Part shown: positions 33,902 through 43,800 of the stretch, in pieces | How the letters are laid out: each line of letters begins with the position of its first letter | How positions within the stretch are numbered: the stretch's first letter is position 1 | Assembly (NCBI RefSeq): GCF_000153485.2 | Contig: NC_018721.1 | Coordinates: 2,480,001-2,544,000, forward strand | Length of the DNA: 64,000 bases | Direction of reading: 5' to 3' | Source: Psychroflexus torquis ATCC 700755 | Lineage (GTDB): Bacteria; Bacteroidota; Bacteroidia; Flavobacteriales; Flavobacteriaceae | The notes under the pieces: generated by a model | What the model saw: only the letters and a program-made list of their open reading frames with translations | Told to the model about the DNA's origin: nothing | Databases searched by the model: none | Made by a program: the position numbers and the translations under genes

Positions 33902-35821
33902 ATGAAAACAACAATGAAATCTTTAACTTATTTTTTTGCATTGGCCTGCTTTACTTTAGTAGCATCAAGCTGTATTAGTGACGATGATGCTCCTGTTGGT
34001 CCTGAACCAGGTTCTGAACTCGAACTGGAAGGGAGTATTTCCTCCGATGTAACTTTAGATTCTAGCTTAGAGTATACTTTAAATGGAAGGCTTACCGTAG
34101 AGGCGGGAGCTAGCTTAACCATACCTGCAGGAACAAATATTGCTACGGGAACAGGGACTGATGTTTTTATTATCGTTCAAAAAGGGGCGACTATCGATAT
34201 TGCGGGGACTCCATCTAATCCAGTGATTATGAGTCCGGTAGGTGCAGGGTCTTGGGGTGGTTTAGTAATCGCCGGTAATGCAGAAACTACTGAAGGTATA
34301 GATGCTGTAGCAGAAGTAGGTGGAATTCTTTACGGAGGTACCAAAGCGGAGGATAATTCTGGTAGCGTTGAGTATTTGATTTTAAGACAAACGGGAGCAC
34401 AAATTAATGCGGATTCTCAATTTAACGGTCTTACGCTTTATGCTGTTGGAAGTGGAACCACATTAAATAATATTGCCATTTTCAATGGTCAAGATGATGG
34501 TGTAGAGTTTTTTGGAGGATCTGCAAATCTAACCAATTTTTATGCTGAAAACTTACAAGATGATGCTGTAGACTGGACCGAAGGTTGGAACGGAGTCCTA
34601 ACAAATGCTTATGTACTTCATACCGATGAAAACTTTTCTACAGCAGTAGAAGCTGATGGTTTAAATGGAAATCCAACGTTGACCAATTTTACAGCAATAT
34701 CTACAGTTGGAGGAACAGCCTTGCAATTTAAAGTAGAATCTGGAGCTACTATTACAGGACTTTCTTTATCTGGTTACGGTACTTCTGTCGACATGAGAGA
34801 CAATGGTGCACTGTCTAACGTGCAAATTGAAGGCGAAAGTGCTGATCTTAACTTGCCCTATACTGGTCCAGCAACTGTAAATGTTAGTGATTTTGATTGG
34901 GCAACTGAGGCCAATAGCAACGTAAATAACGTGTTAAGTGGTGAGATTACGGGTACTGTCACTTTAGATTCAAGCATTAGCTATAGCTTACCAGGTGTCC
35001 TAAGTGTTGAATCTGGAGCTACATTAACTATCCCAGCAGGAACAACAATTACAACTGGTACTGGAACAGATGTTTATATGGTAGTTCAAAAAGGAGGAAC
35101 TATAAATATTAATGGTACTGAAACTAGCCCAGTAGTTATGGCTCCAAGTGGAGAAGGAGCATGGGGAGGTTTGGTGATTGCTGGAAAAGCAGAAACTACT
35201 GAAGGTATTGATGCAATCGCAGAAATAGGAGGGATAGTATATGGTGGTATTGATGTTGAAGATAATTCAGGAACTATCACTTACTTAATTTTAAGACAAA
35301 CTGGTTCTCAAATTAATGCTGAATCTCAGTTCAATGGTTTGACGCTTTATGCTGTAGGCCGTATGACTACCTTAGAAAACATTGCAGTGATTGGTGGGCA
35401 AGATGACGGCGTAGAGTTCTTTGGAGGATCTGCTAATCTAACCAATTTTTATGCTGTAGATACTGAAGATGATGCAGTAGACTGGACTGAAGGCTGGAAT
35501 GGAGTTCTAACCAATACATTTGTAAAACATACGAAAGAGAACTTTTCAACAGCTATAGAAGCTGATGGTTTAAATGGAAATCCAACCATTGTTAACTTTG
35601 CAGCAGTTTCAGAAACAAATACGGGAACAGCATTACAATTTAAAGCTAATTCAGGAGCAACAATTACTGGTTTGTCTCTTACAGGATATCAGACAATTAT
35701 TGATATGAGAGATGATGGGCCATTAGAAAATGTTGTAATTGATGATGCTACAGGAGATCCAAGTGTTACTTATGACACAGCAACTGTTGTGGAATCAGAT
35801 TTCAGTTGGGCAACTAACTAA
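33902..35821 (+). CDS. Surface lipoprotein with two tandem homologous halves
   Basis: 639-aa lipoprotein; lipobox around SSC (LVASSCISDDD), with an acidic stretch after the Cys as in surface-exposed lipoproteins of Bacteroidota. The mature part consists of two copies of about 295 residues (about 45-340 and 345-639) that are closely similar: GGSANLTNFYA, DDAVDWTEGWNGVLTN and EADGLNGNPT occur in both. The repetitive Gly/Asn/Thr pattern suggests a right-handed beta-helix. It follows the TonB receptor by 57 bp and probably acts as its partner. No catalytic motif found. Confidence 0.8.
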   Translation: MKTTMKSLTYFFALACFTLVASSCISDDDAPVGPEPGSELELEGSISSDVTLDSSLEYTLNGRLTVEAGASLTIPAGTNIATGTGTDVFIIVQKGATIDIAGTPSNPVIMSPVGAGSWGGLVIAGNAETTEGIDAVAEVGGILYGGTKAEDNSGSVEYLILRQTGAQINADSQFNGLTLYAVGSGTTLNNIAIFNGQDDGVEFFGGSANLTNFYAENLQDDAVDWTEGWNGVLTNAYVLHTDENFSTAVEADGLNGNPTLTNFTAISTVGGTALQFKVESGATITGLSLSGYGTSVDMRDNGALSNVQIEGESADLNLPYTGPATVNVSDFDWATEANSNVNNVLSGEITGTVTLDSSISYSLPGVLSVESGATLTIPAGTTITTGTGTDVYMVVQKGGTININGTETSPVVMAPSGEGAWGGLVIAGKAETTEGIDAIAEIGGIVYGGIDVEDNSGTITYLILRQTGSQINAESQFNGLTLYAVGRMTTLENIAVIGGQDDGVEFFGGSANLTNFYAVDTEDDAVDWTEGWNGVLTNTFVKHTKENFSTAIEADGLNGNPTIVNFAAVSETNTGTALQFKANSGATITGLSLTGYQTIIDMRDDGPLENVVIDDATGDPSVTYDTATVVESDFSWATN

Positions 35822-35845
35822 TTGTTTTTTTACTACCAATTAGCC

Positions 35846-35877
35846 AAAAGCTGCTCCACTTAGAGCAGCTTTTTTTA
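35846..35877 (+). terminator. Terminator after the receptor/lipoprotein operon
   Basis: Stem aaaagctgctc / gagcagctttt, loop cactta, followed by TTTTTT. Confidence 0.9.
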
Positions 35878-35883
35878 TTCCTA

Positions 35884-35956
35884 ACCCCAATTTAAATTTA
35901 TAATGTCGTGTCAATAAATTGAATTATACTTCGACGTAGCTCGGCACAGGTTTTTT
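35884..35956 (-). repeat. Fragment of the MITE-like family (long-tail end)
   Basis: The complement matches the right part of the 30534-30714 element over about 70 bp with roughly 80% identity by eye, including cctgtgccgagctacgtcg and cgacattataaat. No second end is seen, so it is a truncated copy between a terminator and the phoB promoter region. The rest of the gap to 36115 shows nothing recognisable. Confidence 0.65.
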
Positions 35957-36115
35957 GATTCATTGAAGCTAGAATTAATTAGGATAGCGGCGTTATTTTT
36001 TAATAAAAAGCAAGCAAAATGGTGGGTGTCGAATTTGTTTTGTAAAAACGATTTATTGCGGCACCACAATTTTAAATAGGTACTAACCTTAACTTTATGC
36101 TAATATTCAATTTGC

Positions 36116-36123
36116 TAAATTTG
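36116..36123 (+). promoter_or_regulatory. -7 element TAAATTTG before the response regulator
   Basis: Perfect TAnnTTTG match 22 bp before the ATG at 36146; TTT in the -33 position. Confidence 0.6.
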
Positions 36124-36145
36124 TCAATATCAAAACTTAAACTAC

Positions 36146-36832
36146 ATGAAGAAATCTGACATCACTATCCTTGTTGTAGACGACGATCCGGATATTTTGG
36201 AAATATTGAGTTACAATCTCAATGCTGAAGGCTACAAAGTGATTACTGCGGAAGATGGCGTCCAGGCTGTAAAAAAAGCTAAAAAGAAAAAGCCTCATTT
36301 GGTAATTTTGGATGTTATGATGCCAGAGATGGATGGTATAGAGGCTTGCGAGCAAATTAGAGAGACCAAAGGCCTAGAAAATACCGTCATCACCTTTTTA
36401 ACGGCTAGAGGAGAAGATTATTCTCAAGTGGCAGGATTCGATGCGGGTGCAGACGATTACATAACCAAACCTGTAAAGCCTAAAGTGTTGATGAGTAAAG
36501 TAAAAGCTTTGCTTCGACGATTTAAGTCTAATGCTTCCGAAAAGAATATTTATAAAATTGGAGGAATCGTTATCAATCGCGATGAATATAAAATTTCCAG
36601 TGATGGCATAGAAATGACTTTGCCAAGAAAAGAATTTGAATTGCTATCTTTACTCACTTCAGAACCAAACAAAGTATTCAAAAGAGATGATATTTTGAAT
36701 ACCGTTTGGGGAAATGAAGTTGTGGTTGGTGGAAGAACCATCGATGTTCACATTCGAAAGTTGAGAGAAAAATTGGGCGACGATAAATTCAAAACAGTGA
36801 AAGGCGTTGGCTATAAGTTTGTACATGAATGA
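36146..36832 (+). CDS. PhoB/OmpR-family response regulator
   Basis: 228-aa two-component regulator. The receiver domain (residues 1-120) has the acidic pocket VVDDDPD, phosphoacceptor D56 in VILDVMMPEMDG, and the switch Lys in YITKPVKPK. The winged-helix DNA-binding domain follows (GRTIDVHIRKLREKLGD, GVGYKFV). The sensor kinase gene overlaps its 3' end by 4 bp, so the pair is coupled. Similarity to PhoB is by architecture; phosphate sensing is not shown by sequence, though the upstream receptor has a PhoB-type box. Confidence 0.9.
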   Translation: MKKSDITILVVDDDPDILEILSYNLNAEGYKVITAEDGVQAVKKAKKKKPHLVILDVMMPEMDGIEACEQIRETKGLENTVITFLTARGEDYSQVAGFDAGADDYITKPVKPKVLMSKVKALLRRFKSNASEKNIYKIGGIVINRDEYKISSDGIEMTLPRKEFELLSLLTSEPNKVFKRDDILNTVWGNEVVVGGRTIDVHIRKLREKLGDDKFKTVKGVGYKFVHE

Positions 36833-37908
36833 GTAAAAAATTAAAAAGGTCTTATAAGTTTGCGCTAAATACCTCTACGTATATCACCATTTTTCTATCC
36901 AGCCTTATTGCGTTATACGAGTATATCAAATTAGAAATCGATCCGGCTTCTATTTTTATTTTTGCTTTGGTTTGTTTTTTATTTTCCTTTTTAATTATAC
37001 AATTGAGGATAGAGTATTTCATCTATAAACGGGTAAAATCTATTTATGATAGTGTTTCTATCTTAGACCAAACGGCAGTTGGTAATCAAAGGGTCACATC
37101 AGATATAAAGACTCTTACCGAGGAAGTAGAACGATTTGCAAAAGGAAAAAAATTGGAGATTGAAACCCTTAAAGTAAGAGAAAACTACAGAAAGGAATTT
37201 ATAGGAAATGTTTCTCACGAACTTAGAACTCCCTTATTCACCGTTCAAGGTTATATTCTAACCCTCCTTGATGGAGCGATAAAAGATAAAAAAGTTAGAA
37301 AAAAATACCTTAGCAGGGCTAGTAAAGGTGTAGACCGATTAATTTATATCGTGAAAGATTTGGATATGATCACCAAACTAGAAACTGGTGACCTCAATCT
37401 TTATATCGAGACTTTTAATATTTTGGAGCTAACCCAGAATGCCTTTGATTTGCTAGAAATGAAATCTACCAAAAGAGAAATCAGTCTTACATTCGATAAA
37501 GACTACCCGCTCACTTTTGTTAAAGCAGATAAAGAACGAATTCAACAAGTGATTACCAATCTCATTGTGAATTCTATCAAATATGGAAAAAAAGGGGGCA
37601 CTTCTGAAATCAGTTTAGAACAACTGGAAGGAGGCAAAGTCATGTTTAGAGTTACCGATAACGGAGAAGGTATCGAGAAGGAAAATATTCCACGCCTTTT
37701 TGAGCGTTTTTTTAGGGTAGATAAAACAGGCTCAAGACGAGAAGGAGGTTCTGGCTTAGGCTTATCTATCGTGAAACATATTATTGAGGCTCACAATGAA
37801 CAAATCTTTGTAGAAAGCGTTTATGGTATTGGTAGCGAGTTCTCCTTTACCCTTCCAATGTCCGACGAAATGTCTGAAGAGGAAATCGAAGATGCTCGTC
37901 AGCTTTAA
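36829..37908 (+). CDS. PhoR-like sensor histidine kinase
   Basis: 359-aa membrane kinase. Two N-terminal TM helices (about 15-33 and 39-60) with almost no periplasmic loop, so it probably senses through the membrane or a partner, as PhoR does. H-box FIGNVSHELRTPLFTVQGY with phospho-accepting H130, N-box LIVNSIKYG, G-boxes VTDNGEGIEKE and GGSGLGLSIVKHI. It overlaps the response regulator by 4 bp. Its last 62 bp overlap the 3' end of the convergent glycosyltransferase gene. Confidence 0.92.
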   Translation: MSKKLKRSYKFALNTSTYITIFLSSLIALYEYIKLEIDPASIFIFALVCFLFSFLIIQLRIEYFIYKRVKSIYDSVSILDQTAVGNQRVTSDIKTLTEEVERFAKGKKLEIETLKVRENYRKEFIGNVSHELRTPLFTVQGYILTLLDGAIKDKKVRKKYLSRASKGVDRLIYIVKDLDMITKLETGDLNLYIETFNILELTQNAFDLLEMKSTKREISLTFDKDYPLTFVKADKERIQQVITNLIVNSIKYGKKGGTSEISLEQLEGGKVMFRVTDNGEGIEKENIPRLFERFFRVDKTGSRREGGSGLGLSIVKHIIEAHNEQIFVESVYGIGSEFSFTLPMSDEMSEEEIEDARQL

Positions 37909-38908
37909 AGCCTGAATACTGACTTACCTTTTGGAGATCTGAAACCTTAAAATTTTCCTGATCTGAAAAAGGAGCAATGCCTAGTTTTTCAAGCCGCTTA
38001 GCCAGATACTCTTGCTCTCCTTGGTGAGGTGTTGGTATAAAAAAGGCTTTCTTACCCAAGCAAGCGAGGTCCATAACCGAAGAATATCCAGACCTGCAAA
38101 CGACTAGCTTGCTTCTGCAGATTAGTGCATTGAGTTCTTTAGATTTTAAATGATTGTAAAAGCTAATGTTGGGGAAGTCCTTTAAAGACTCTGTGTTATA
38201 AACTCCTCTTACTATAACTGTTTTTTTACCAGAAAGACCCTGGAAAGCTGTAATCAAACATTTTTCCAAAGAGGTTCGCAAAGGCTCTGGTCCAGAGATC
38301 ACGGCTAGATAATCAATATCTTTGGGAGATTCTATTTTAGAAAACCGACTTAAAACACCAATTCTTTGGGTCGGGACCTTCACTTGTTCAGAATGGCTTA
38401 AAACACCACTTAAGTCAAAAGTGACTTCAGCATCTGGAATCCAGATTTCGTCATAACGATTGTGGTACTTTGCATTCATAAAAGATGATGCTCTGGAAAA
38501 TAGTCCAGCTTTAAACTGTAATTGATGAGAAATAATCACCGATTTTATCAGTTTTGAAAAAGCTCCAAATCTGTGATCTGAAATAATCAAATCGACATGA
38601 TTTTTTTCAGCATAACTCTCAACCAGTATCTCATCTTTTTTTGCTCTTTCTTTTAAACCATGACCTTGCAGAATCAATTTCAGATAAAAGAAAAAACCAG
38701 AGCTAGAATAAACGACTTGGCTGGAATTTAACTCTAAGCTGTTTAGGTTTGGGAATTCTCCTTTTAAAAGCTCTAAGGCTGCCCCATCGGAGGCTATACT
38801 AACAATAGCGCCCTGTTCCAGAAAGTAATTTATAATAGGAATGCATCTTGAGGCGTGGCCCAATCCCCAATTGAGAGGGGCAACAAGAACATGAGTAGGA
38901 AAGGCCAA
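37847..38908 (-). CDS. MurG-like GT-B glycosyltransferase
   Basis: 353-aa protein with GT-B fold features: N-terminal APLNWGLGHASRCIPIINYF (glycine-rich acceptor-side loop) and C-terminal VVCRSGYSSVMDLACLGKKA followed by PTPHQGEQEYLAKRLEKLG, the donor-binding region of the MurG/UGT type. Acceptor and donor are unknown. The gene ends inside the convergent histidine-kinase gene (62-bp overlap), with no terminator between them. Confidence 0.8.
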   Translation of the reverse strand: MAFPTHVLVAPLNWGLGHASRCIPIINYFLEQGAIVSIASDGAALELLKGEFPNLNSLELNSSQVVYSSSGFFFYLKLILQGHGLKERAKKDEILVESYAEKNHVDLIISDHRFGAFSKLIKSVIISHQLQFKAGLFSRASSFMNAKYHNRYDEIWIPDAEVTFDLSGVLSHSEQVKVPTQRIGVLSRFSKIESPKDIDYLAVISGPEPLRTSLEKCLITAFQGLSGKKTVIVRGVYNTESLKDFPNISFYNHLKSKELNALICRSKLVVCRSGYSSVMDLACLGKKAFFIPTPHQGEQEYLAKRLEKLGIAPFSDQENFKVSDLQKVSQYSGFKADEHLRFPLQTFRRTLEG

Positions 38909-38969
38909 GGGTTTTAATTTTGTGTATCGGTAAATTTAACTAATTTTACCTGAAAATTTCAGCAAAAAC

Positions 38970-39647
38970 GTGGGTAGTAAAAATAAACTAAAGCGATTTC
39001 AGGATAATGAGGTATTTGATAATGTCATTCAACCTCTCAGATCTGAAATTGTAGATGAGGAGTTCCAATTTAAAGGGAAATGGAAACGTGATTTTTTCAA
39101 AAATGATAAGCCTTTAATTTTAGAATTAGGCTGTGGTAAAGGGGAATATACTTTGGGGCTTGCTGAAAGAAACAAGGACTGTAATTATCTAGGTATAGAT
39201 ATAAAAGGCGCTAGATTTTGGAAAGGAGCTAAAACCGCTTTGGAAGGCGATTTGCCCAATGTAGGATTTTTAAGAACTCAAATCGAGTTAGTCGATCAAG
39301 TTTTCGCTAAAGGCGAAGTGGATGGAATCTGGATTACCTTTCCCGACCCACAAATCAAATGGAAACGCACCAAGCATAGGATGACCAATCCTGAGTTTTT
39401 AAAGAAATACAAGCATATTTTAACTAAGGAAGGGATTATACATCTGAAGACAGATAGCGAATTTATGCATGGCTATACGCTAGGAATTTTAGAAGGCTTA
39501 GGCCACGAGATCATATATGCTCACCATAATATTTATGTAAATCATGAAGCTCCAGAAGAAGTAGTAGGGATCAAGACTTTTTATGAGCAGCAGTATCTGG
39601 ATAAGAATAAATTGATAACTTACTTGAAATTTAGACTTAAACCATAA
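38970..39647 (+). CDS. trmB: tRNA (guanosine(46)-N7)-methyltransferase
   Basis: SAM enzyme, 225 aa, forming m7G46 in the tRNA variable loop. LELGCGKGEYTLGLAE is the SAM site and ITFPDPQIKWKRTKHRMTNP is the hallmark catalytic segment. The start is GTG at 38970 (VGSKNKLKRFQDN). Short spacing (8 bp) to the LysE gene and 0 bp from that to the alkyltransferase-like gene make a likely three-gene transcript. Confidence 0.94.
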   Translation: MGSKNKLKRFQDNEVFDNVIQPLRSEIVDEEFQFKGKWKRDFFKNDKPLILELGCGKGEYTLGLAERNKDCNYLGIDIKGARFWKGAKTALEGDLPNVGFLRTQIELVDQVFAKGEVDGIWITFPDPQIKWKRTKHRMTNPEFLKKYKHILTKEGIIHLKTDSEFMHGYTLGILEGLGHEIIYAHHNIYVNHEAPEEVVGIKTFYEQQYLDKNKLITYLKFRLKP

Positions 39648-39655
39648 CCTTAATT

Positions 39656-40279
39656 TTGGACTATTTTCAAATCTATGTATTAACTTACCTTGCCGCCTTT
39701 GTCGGTGTGGTTCCGCCAGGTCTTGTTAACATGAGCGTAGCTAAAACCTGTTTAGAAAGAGGGCGTAGAAATGGAACCTTGATGGCTTTAGGGGCTTCTT
39801 CTGTAGTATTATTCCAAGCTTTATTAGCTGTTCTAATTTCAAAATATATCTTTTCACATCCTTATGTGAAAAGCATGTTTCTTAAAACTGGTATTGCGAT
39901 ATTAATTTTGATGTTCATTTATTTCCTGCTTTCAGCCAACCGTAAGAAAAATAAGCAAAGCATTAAAGAAAGAACAGGGACCAAGAGTTTTTTTACTGGG
40001 ATTTTAGTATCATCCCTTAATATTTTTCCCATACCTTACTTTGTCCTCATGTCTACTTTATTGAGCAATAATTTCGAGATAAAGTTCAGTCTTATGAACG
40101 ATATTTTATTTGCAATAACCGCGGCCTTAGGAACGCTAACCACTCTTTACCTATATGTGATTTTTATTATGAAAATAGATGGGAAGACAGAATTATTTAA
40201 GAGGTACTCCAACTATTTTATGGCGGTATTAATGTTGATTCTTGTTATTGTGTCTTGGATTCGCTTATCTAATATATAA
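39656..40279 (+). CDS. LysE/RhtB-family exporter
   Basis: 207-aa inner-membrane protein with six hydrophobic segments and the family start PPGLVNMSVAKTCLERGRRNG. Members export amino acids or related small molecules; the substrate is not known. The start codon is TTG at 39656. Its stop codon is directly followed by the ATG of the alkyltransferase-like gene. Confidence 0.8.
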   Translation: MDYFQIYVLTYLAAFVGVVPPGLVNMSVAKTCLERGRRNGTLMALGASSVVLFQALLAVLISKYIFSHPYVKSMFLKTGIAILILMFIYFLLSANRKKNKQSIKERTGTKSFFTGILVSSLNIFPIPYFVLMSTLLSNNFEIKFSLMNDILFAITAALGTLTTLYLYVIFIMKIDGKTELFKRYSNYFMAVLMLILVIVSWIRLSNI

Positions 40280-40621
40280 ATGGCAAAATCAGATTTTTTT
40301 GAAAAGGTTTATGAAGTTGTAGCTTTGATTCCTGAAGGCAAAGTAACTAGTTATGGATCTATAGCTAAAGCGATAGGAGCTGCCAAAAGTTCACGTACAG
40401 TCGGATATGCCATGAATGCTTGCGTAAAGTTAGATCGAGATTTACCGGCGCATAGAGTTGTGAATAGAAATGGCGTATTAACAGGTAAGCATCATTTTCC
40501 CGGTCAAGGCGTCATGCAAAAGTTACTTGAAGAAGAAGGATTGGAGATAGAGAACGATCAAATTAAAGATTTTAAAAAGTATTTTTGGCAACCTCCTGTA
40601 AATGAGGTTTTTGACAGTTGA
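40280..40621 (+). CDS. Alkyltransferase-like protein (MGMT fold without catalytic Cys)
   Basis: 113-aa DNA-binding domain of the O6-methylguanine methyltransferase family. The winged-helix part VTSYGSIAKAIGAAKSSRTVGYAMN is normal, but the active-site PCHR motif reads PAHR (DLPAHRVVNRNG), so the methyl-accepting Cys is replaced by Ala. Such ATL proteins bind alkylated guanines and hand them to nucleotide excision repair. No frameshift or decay is seen. It starts on the base after the LysE stop. Confidence 0.9.
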   Translation: MAKSDFFEKVYEVVALIPEGKVTSYGSIAKAIGAAKSSRTVGYAMNACVKLDRDLPAHRVVNRNGVLTGKHHFPGQGVMQKLLEEEGLEIENDQIKDFKKYFWQPPVNEVFDS

Positions 40622-40679
40622 TTTTTAATTTTAGTAAAACTTTAGCTTGTTTATTGTTTCGGTAATAGGACTTAAATCT

Positions 40680-40687
40680 TATATTTG
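40680..40687 (+). promoter_or_regulatory. -7 element TATATTTG in front of a terminator hairpin
   Basis: Perfect TAnnTTTG match in the gap between the ATL gene and the large OMP gene. Only about 40 bp separate it from the hairpin at 40728-40770, so it could drive a small RNA. Confidence 0.5.
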
Positions 40688-40693
40688 GTGCAG

Positions 40694-40770
40694 GATGAAG
40701 TTTTTCATAATAGATTGGTTAATTATCAAAGCCTCGGATTTTTTTTAAAAACCGAGGCTTTGTGTTTTTA
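40694..40770 (+). ncRNA. Candidate small RNA (about 75 nt) ending in a terminator
   Basis: Transcription from the 40680-40687 element would start near 40694 and end at the terminator 40728-40770. No reading frame of note lies between. The alternative is that this is a leader with an attenuator for the 40846 gene, or a promoter-like chance match before the ATL operon's terminator. Confidence 0.35.
40728..40770 (+). terminator. Terminator hairpin
   Basis: Stem aaagcctcgg / ccgaggcttt (10 bp) with an A/T-rich loop that can itself pair, followed by TGTGTTTTT. Confidence 0.85.
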
Positions 40771-40845
40771 GAAACTTTTTTCCGCTTTCCGATTTCTTTT
40801 TCACAAGACTTTAAAATATTTTAGTAAAGCTTTAGTTTTACACAC

Positions 40846-43800
40846 ATGAGGCGATATCTTTTAGGTGTGTTTTTATGTTTAGGGTTCTCCTCCTTATTTG
40901 GACAGTCGGGACTAGTCGTAAAAACTTTCCCCGTAAAAGACACCATACAGCTAGAAGAAGTAAGTATAAGCCCCTTTCAATTTAAAGTTCAGTCTACAGA
41001 TAGCCTTATTATTGACCCTTCTTTATATACAATCGATTTTCCGGGCTCCCAATTAATTCCTTCTTACAAATTGAAAATGGAACAGGATAGTTTATTAGTG
41101 ACTTACTTCAAATACCCTGAGTTTCTTACCAAAACCTATAAGGGCTTGGATGAAAAGCTTATTGTGGACATCGGTAATCCTGTCGATAATTTATATGAAT
41201 TGCAGCAAGAAAGGCAACCTAGTAATTTTGTACCCTTCGCGGGACTAAATACGAGTGGTAGTATTTCGAGAGCGATTAGTGTGGGTAATAACCAAAATGC
41301 AGTGGTAAGGTCGGAGCTTGATTTGCAGATCTCTGGTAAAATTTCTGAGAATGTGACTCTTCGAGCCTCCATTCAAGATGATAATGCTCCCACACAATCT
41401 GGAGGATATACACAACAGCTGGATGAGTTCGATCAAATTTTTATAGAATTGGAGTCAGACAAATGGAGAATACGAGCTGGTGATATTGATTTAATAGAAA
41501 ACGAATCTTTCTTCGCCTCCTACACCAAACGAGTACAAGGCTTATTACTATCTGCCGATGTAGGAAATGAAAAACGACAAACACAAGTTTACGCTGCTGG
41601 CGCTTTGGTGAGAGGTGTATTTACAAGAAGTGAATTGACCGCTCAGGAGGGAAATCAAGGTCCTTATAAACTAGTCGGCGAAAGTGGGGAATTATTTGTG
41701 TTGATTATTTCTGGTAGTGAAGCGGTTTTTGTGAATGGCAGACAACTCTCTCGAGGAGAGAATGAAGACTATCTCATTGATTATAATGCCGGTGAAATAA
41801 TTTTTAATTCCACGTTTCCTATCACTTCAGAAATGAGAATCGTGGTAGAGTACCAAGTTTCCGATCGAAATTTCTCTAGAATTGTGGCTACAACTGGCTC
41901 TAGATTTAGGTCTGAATCTCTTCAACTGAACGGGTTTCTTTATAATGAAAATGACCTTAAAAATCAGCCCTTACAGCAAAGTCTTACAGATGAGCAGGTG
42001 AATGCTCTAGAAGAGGCAGGAGATAATCAAAGTGAAATGTTTGCACCAAGTGCAGTCCCTTCAGAATATTCAGAAAATAGGGTTTTATACGTCAAGGAAC
42101 TTCAAAACGGAGAAGAGATTTTTGTTTTTTCCAATGATTCTGAAGCTGAATTGTTTAATGTAAGGTTTACCAACTTAGGATCTAATCAAGGAAATTATGT
42201 GCTTTCCAGTCAAAATGCTATTGCCAATATTTATGAATACATACCTCCAGTTGATGGAATTTCTCAAGGAAATTTTGAACCTGTTGTAAGGTTATTTGCT
42301 CCCACCAAGCTCCAAATTGCAATGGTGAACGGTAAGTATTCCCCTTCTGAGAATACCAATATCCAGTTTGAAGTGGCGGCGAGTAATACTGACGATAATT
42401 TATTCTCGGATCTGGATCAAGAGGATAATAGAGGCTTAGCTGCACAAGTTTCAGTTAAGCAAACCTTGTATAGATCTAAAGCTAACAAAAAGCTTGATGT
42501 GTTTGGTAATTTGAACTTTATTGAAGATTCCTATTCTAGCTTGGAAAGACTTTATAATGTTGAATTTATAAGGGACTGGAATTTATTTGATCCTACAGGA
42601 GATCAGCTTTTTGTCGATACGGGGTTCGATTTTCAAAACAATGCTTCAAGCCACTCTCAATATAATTTTCAACGTTTAGACTACACAAATGAGTTTGAAG
42701 GTTTAAAACATTCTTTAATGACGAGGCAAGTTCTAGATAAGCTCAGTATAAATGCTAAGGCAAGTTACTTGGATAGTGAATCTTCTCGACTTACCTCTAA
42801 GTTTGCGAGGGCAACTCTGTCTGGGATTTATGATTTCGGTAAATTTTGGTCTGGATTGCGGTATGATCTGGAAGATAATGAAGAAGTGATTGTGGATAGT
42901 AAAGAATTTACCGCTAATACTCAGCGATTTTCAAGTTACGAGGTCTATTCTGGAGTTGGAGATTCTACCGATGTGTATATAGAATTAGGGTATAGATATC
43001 GACAAAATGATAGTTTACGTGCCAATGTCTTGCAAAGTGTAAACACGTCCAGCAATTATTTTATGCGTTCTCAACTAGTCAATTCTAAATCCACAGCCCT
43101 TAGAGTTTTTGCTAATTTAAGAAATCTAAAATTTGCAGAAGAAGATCGAGACGATGAGCAAAGTATTAACTCCAGAGTCACCTTTTCTCAAAATTTATGG
43201 GATAGACTTGTCAATCTCAATACTACTTACGAAACCAATAGCGGAAGCATTGCCCAGCAAGAATTCTCTTATGTTGAGGTGGAACCTGGTCTAGGGCAAT
43301 ATACGTGGATAGATTATAATGAAAATGGTATCCAAGAACTCAACGAGTTTGAAATTGCCCAATTTCAAGATGAGGGGAGGTACGTTAGAATTCTTTTGCC
43401 CAATCAAGTGTTTGTGAGAACCAATCAAACTCGCTTAAGCCAGCAGGTTACCCTTAACTTCCTCAAGTGGCAAAACGAAAAAGGATTTAAGAAGTTAGCT
43501 TCCAAATTTTATAACCAAACCTCTTTGCTTTTGGATAAAAAATTGAGAAAAGAGGGCAATGCGTTAAGCTTAAATCCGTTTGGTGATGATGGTCAAGAGG
43601 TGCTAGGAGAAAACACGACGTTTAGAAATATTATTTTCTTTAATAGAAGCTTACAAAAGTTCACAACCTCTTACAATTTCACCCAGAACACGACCAAAAA
43701 TTTAAGTCTCTTAGGACTCCAAGAAAATTCGAATACCTTACATGAACTCAAATTTATTCATAATTTTAAAGAAAGTTGGTTGCTTACCCTAACTCAGAAT

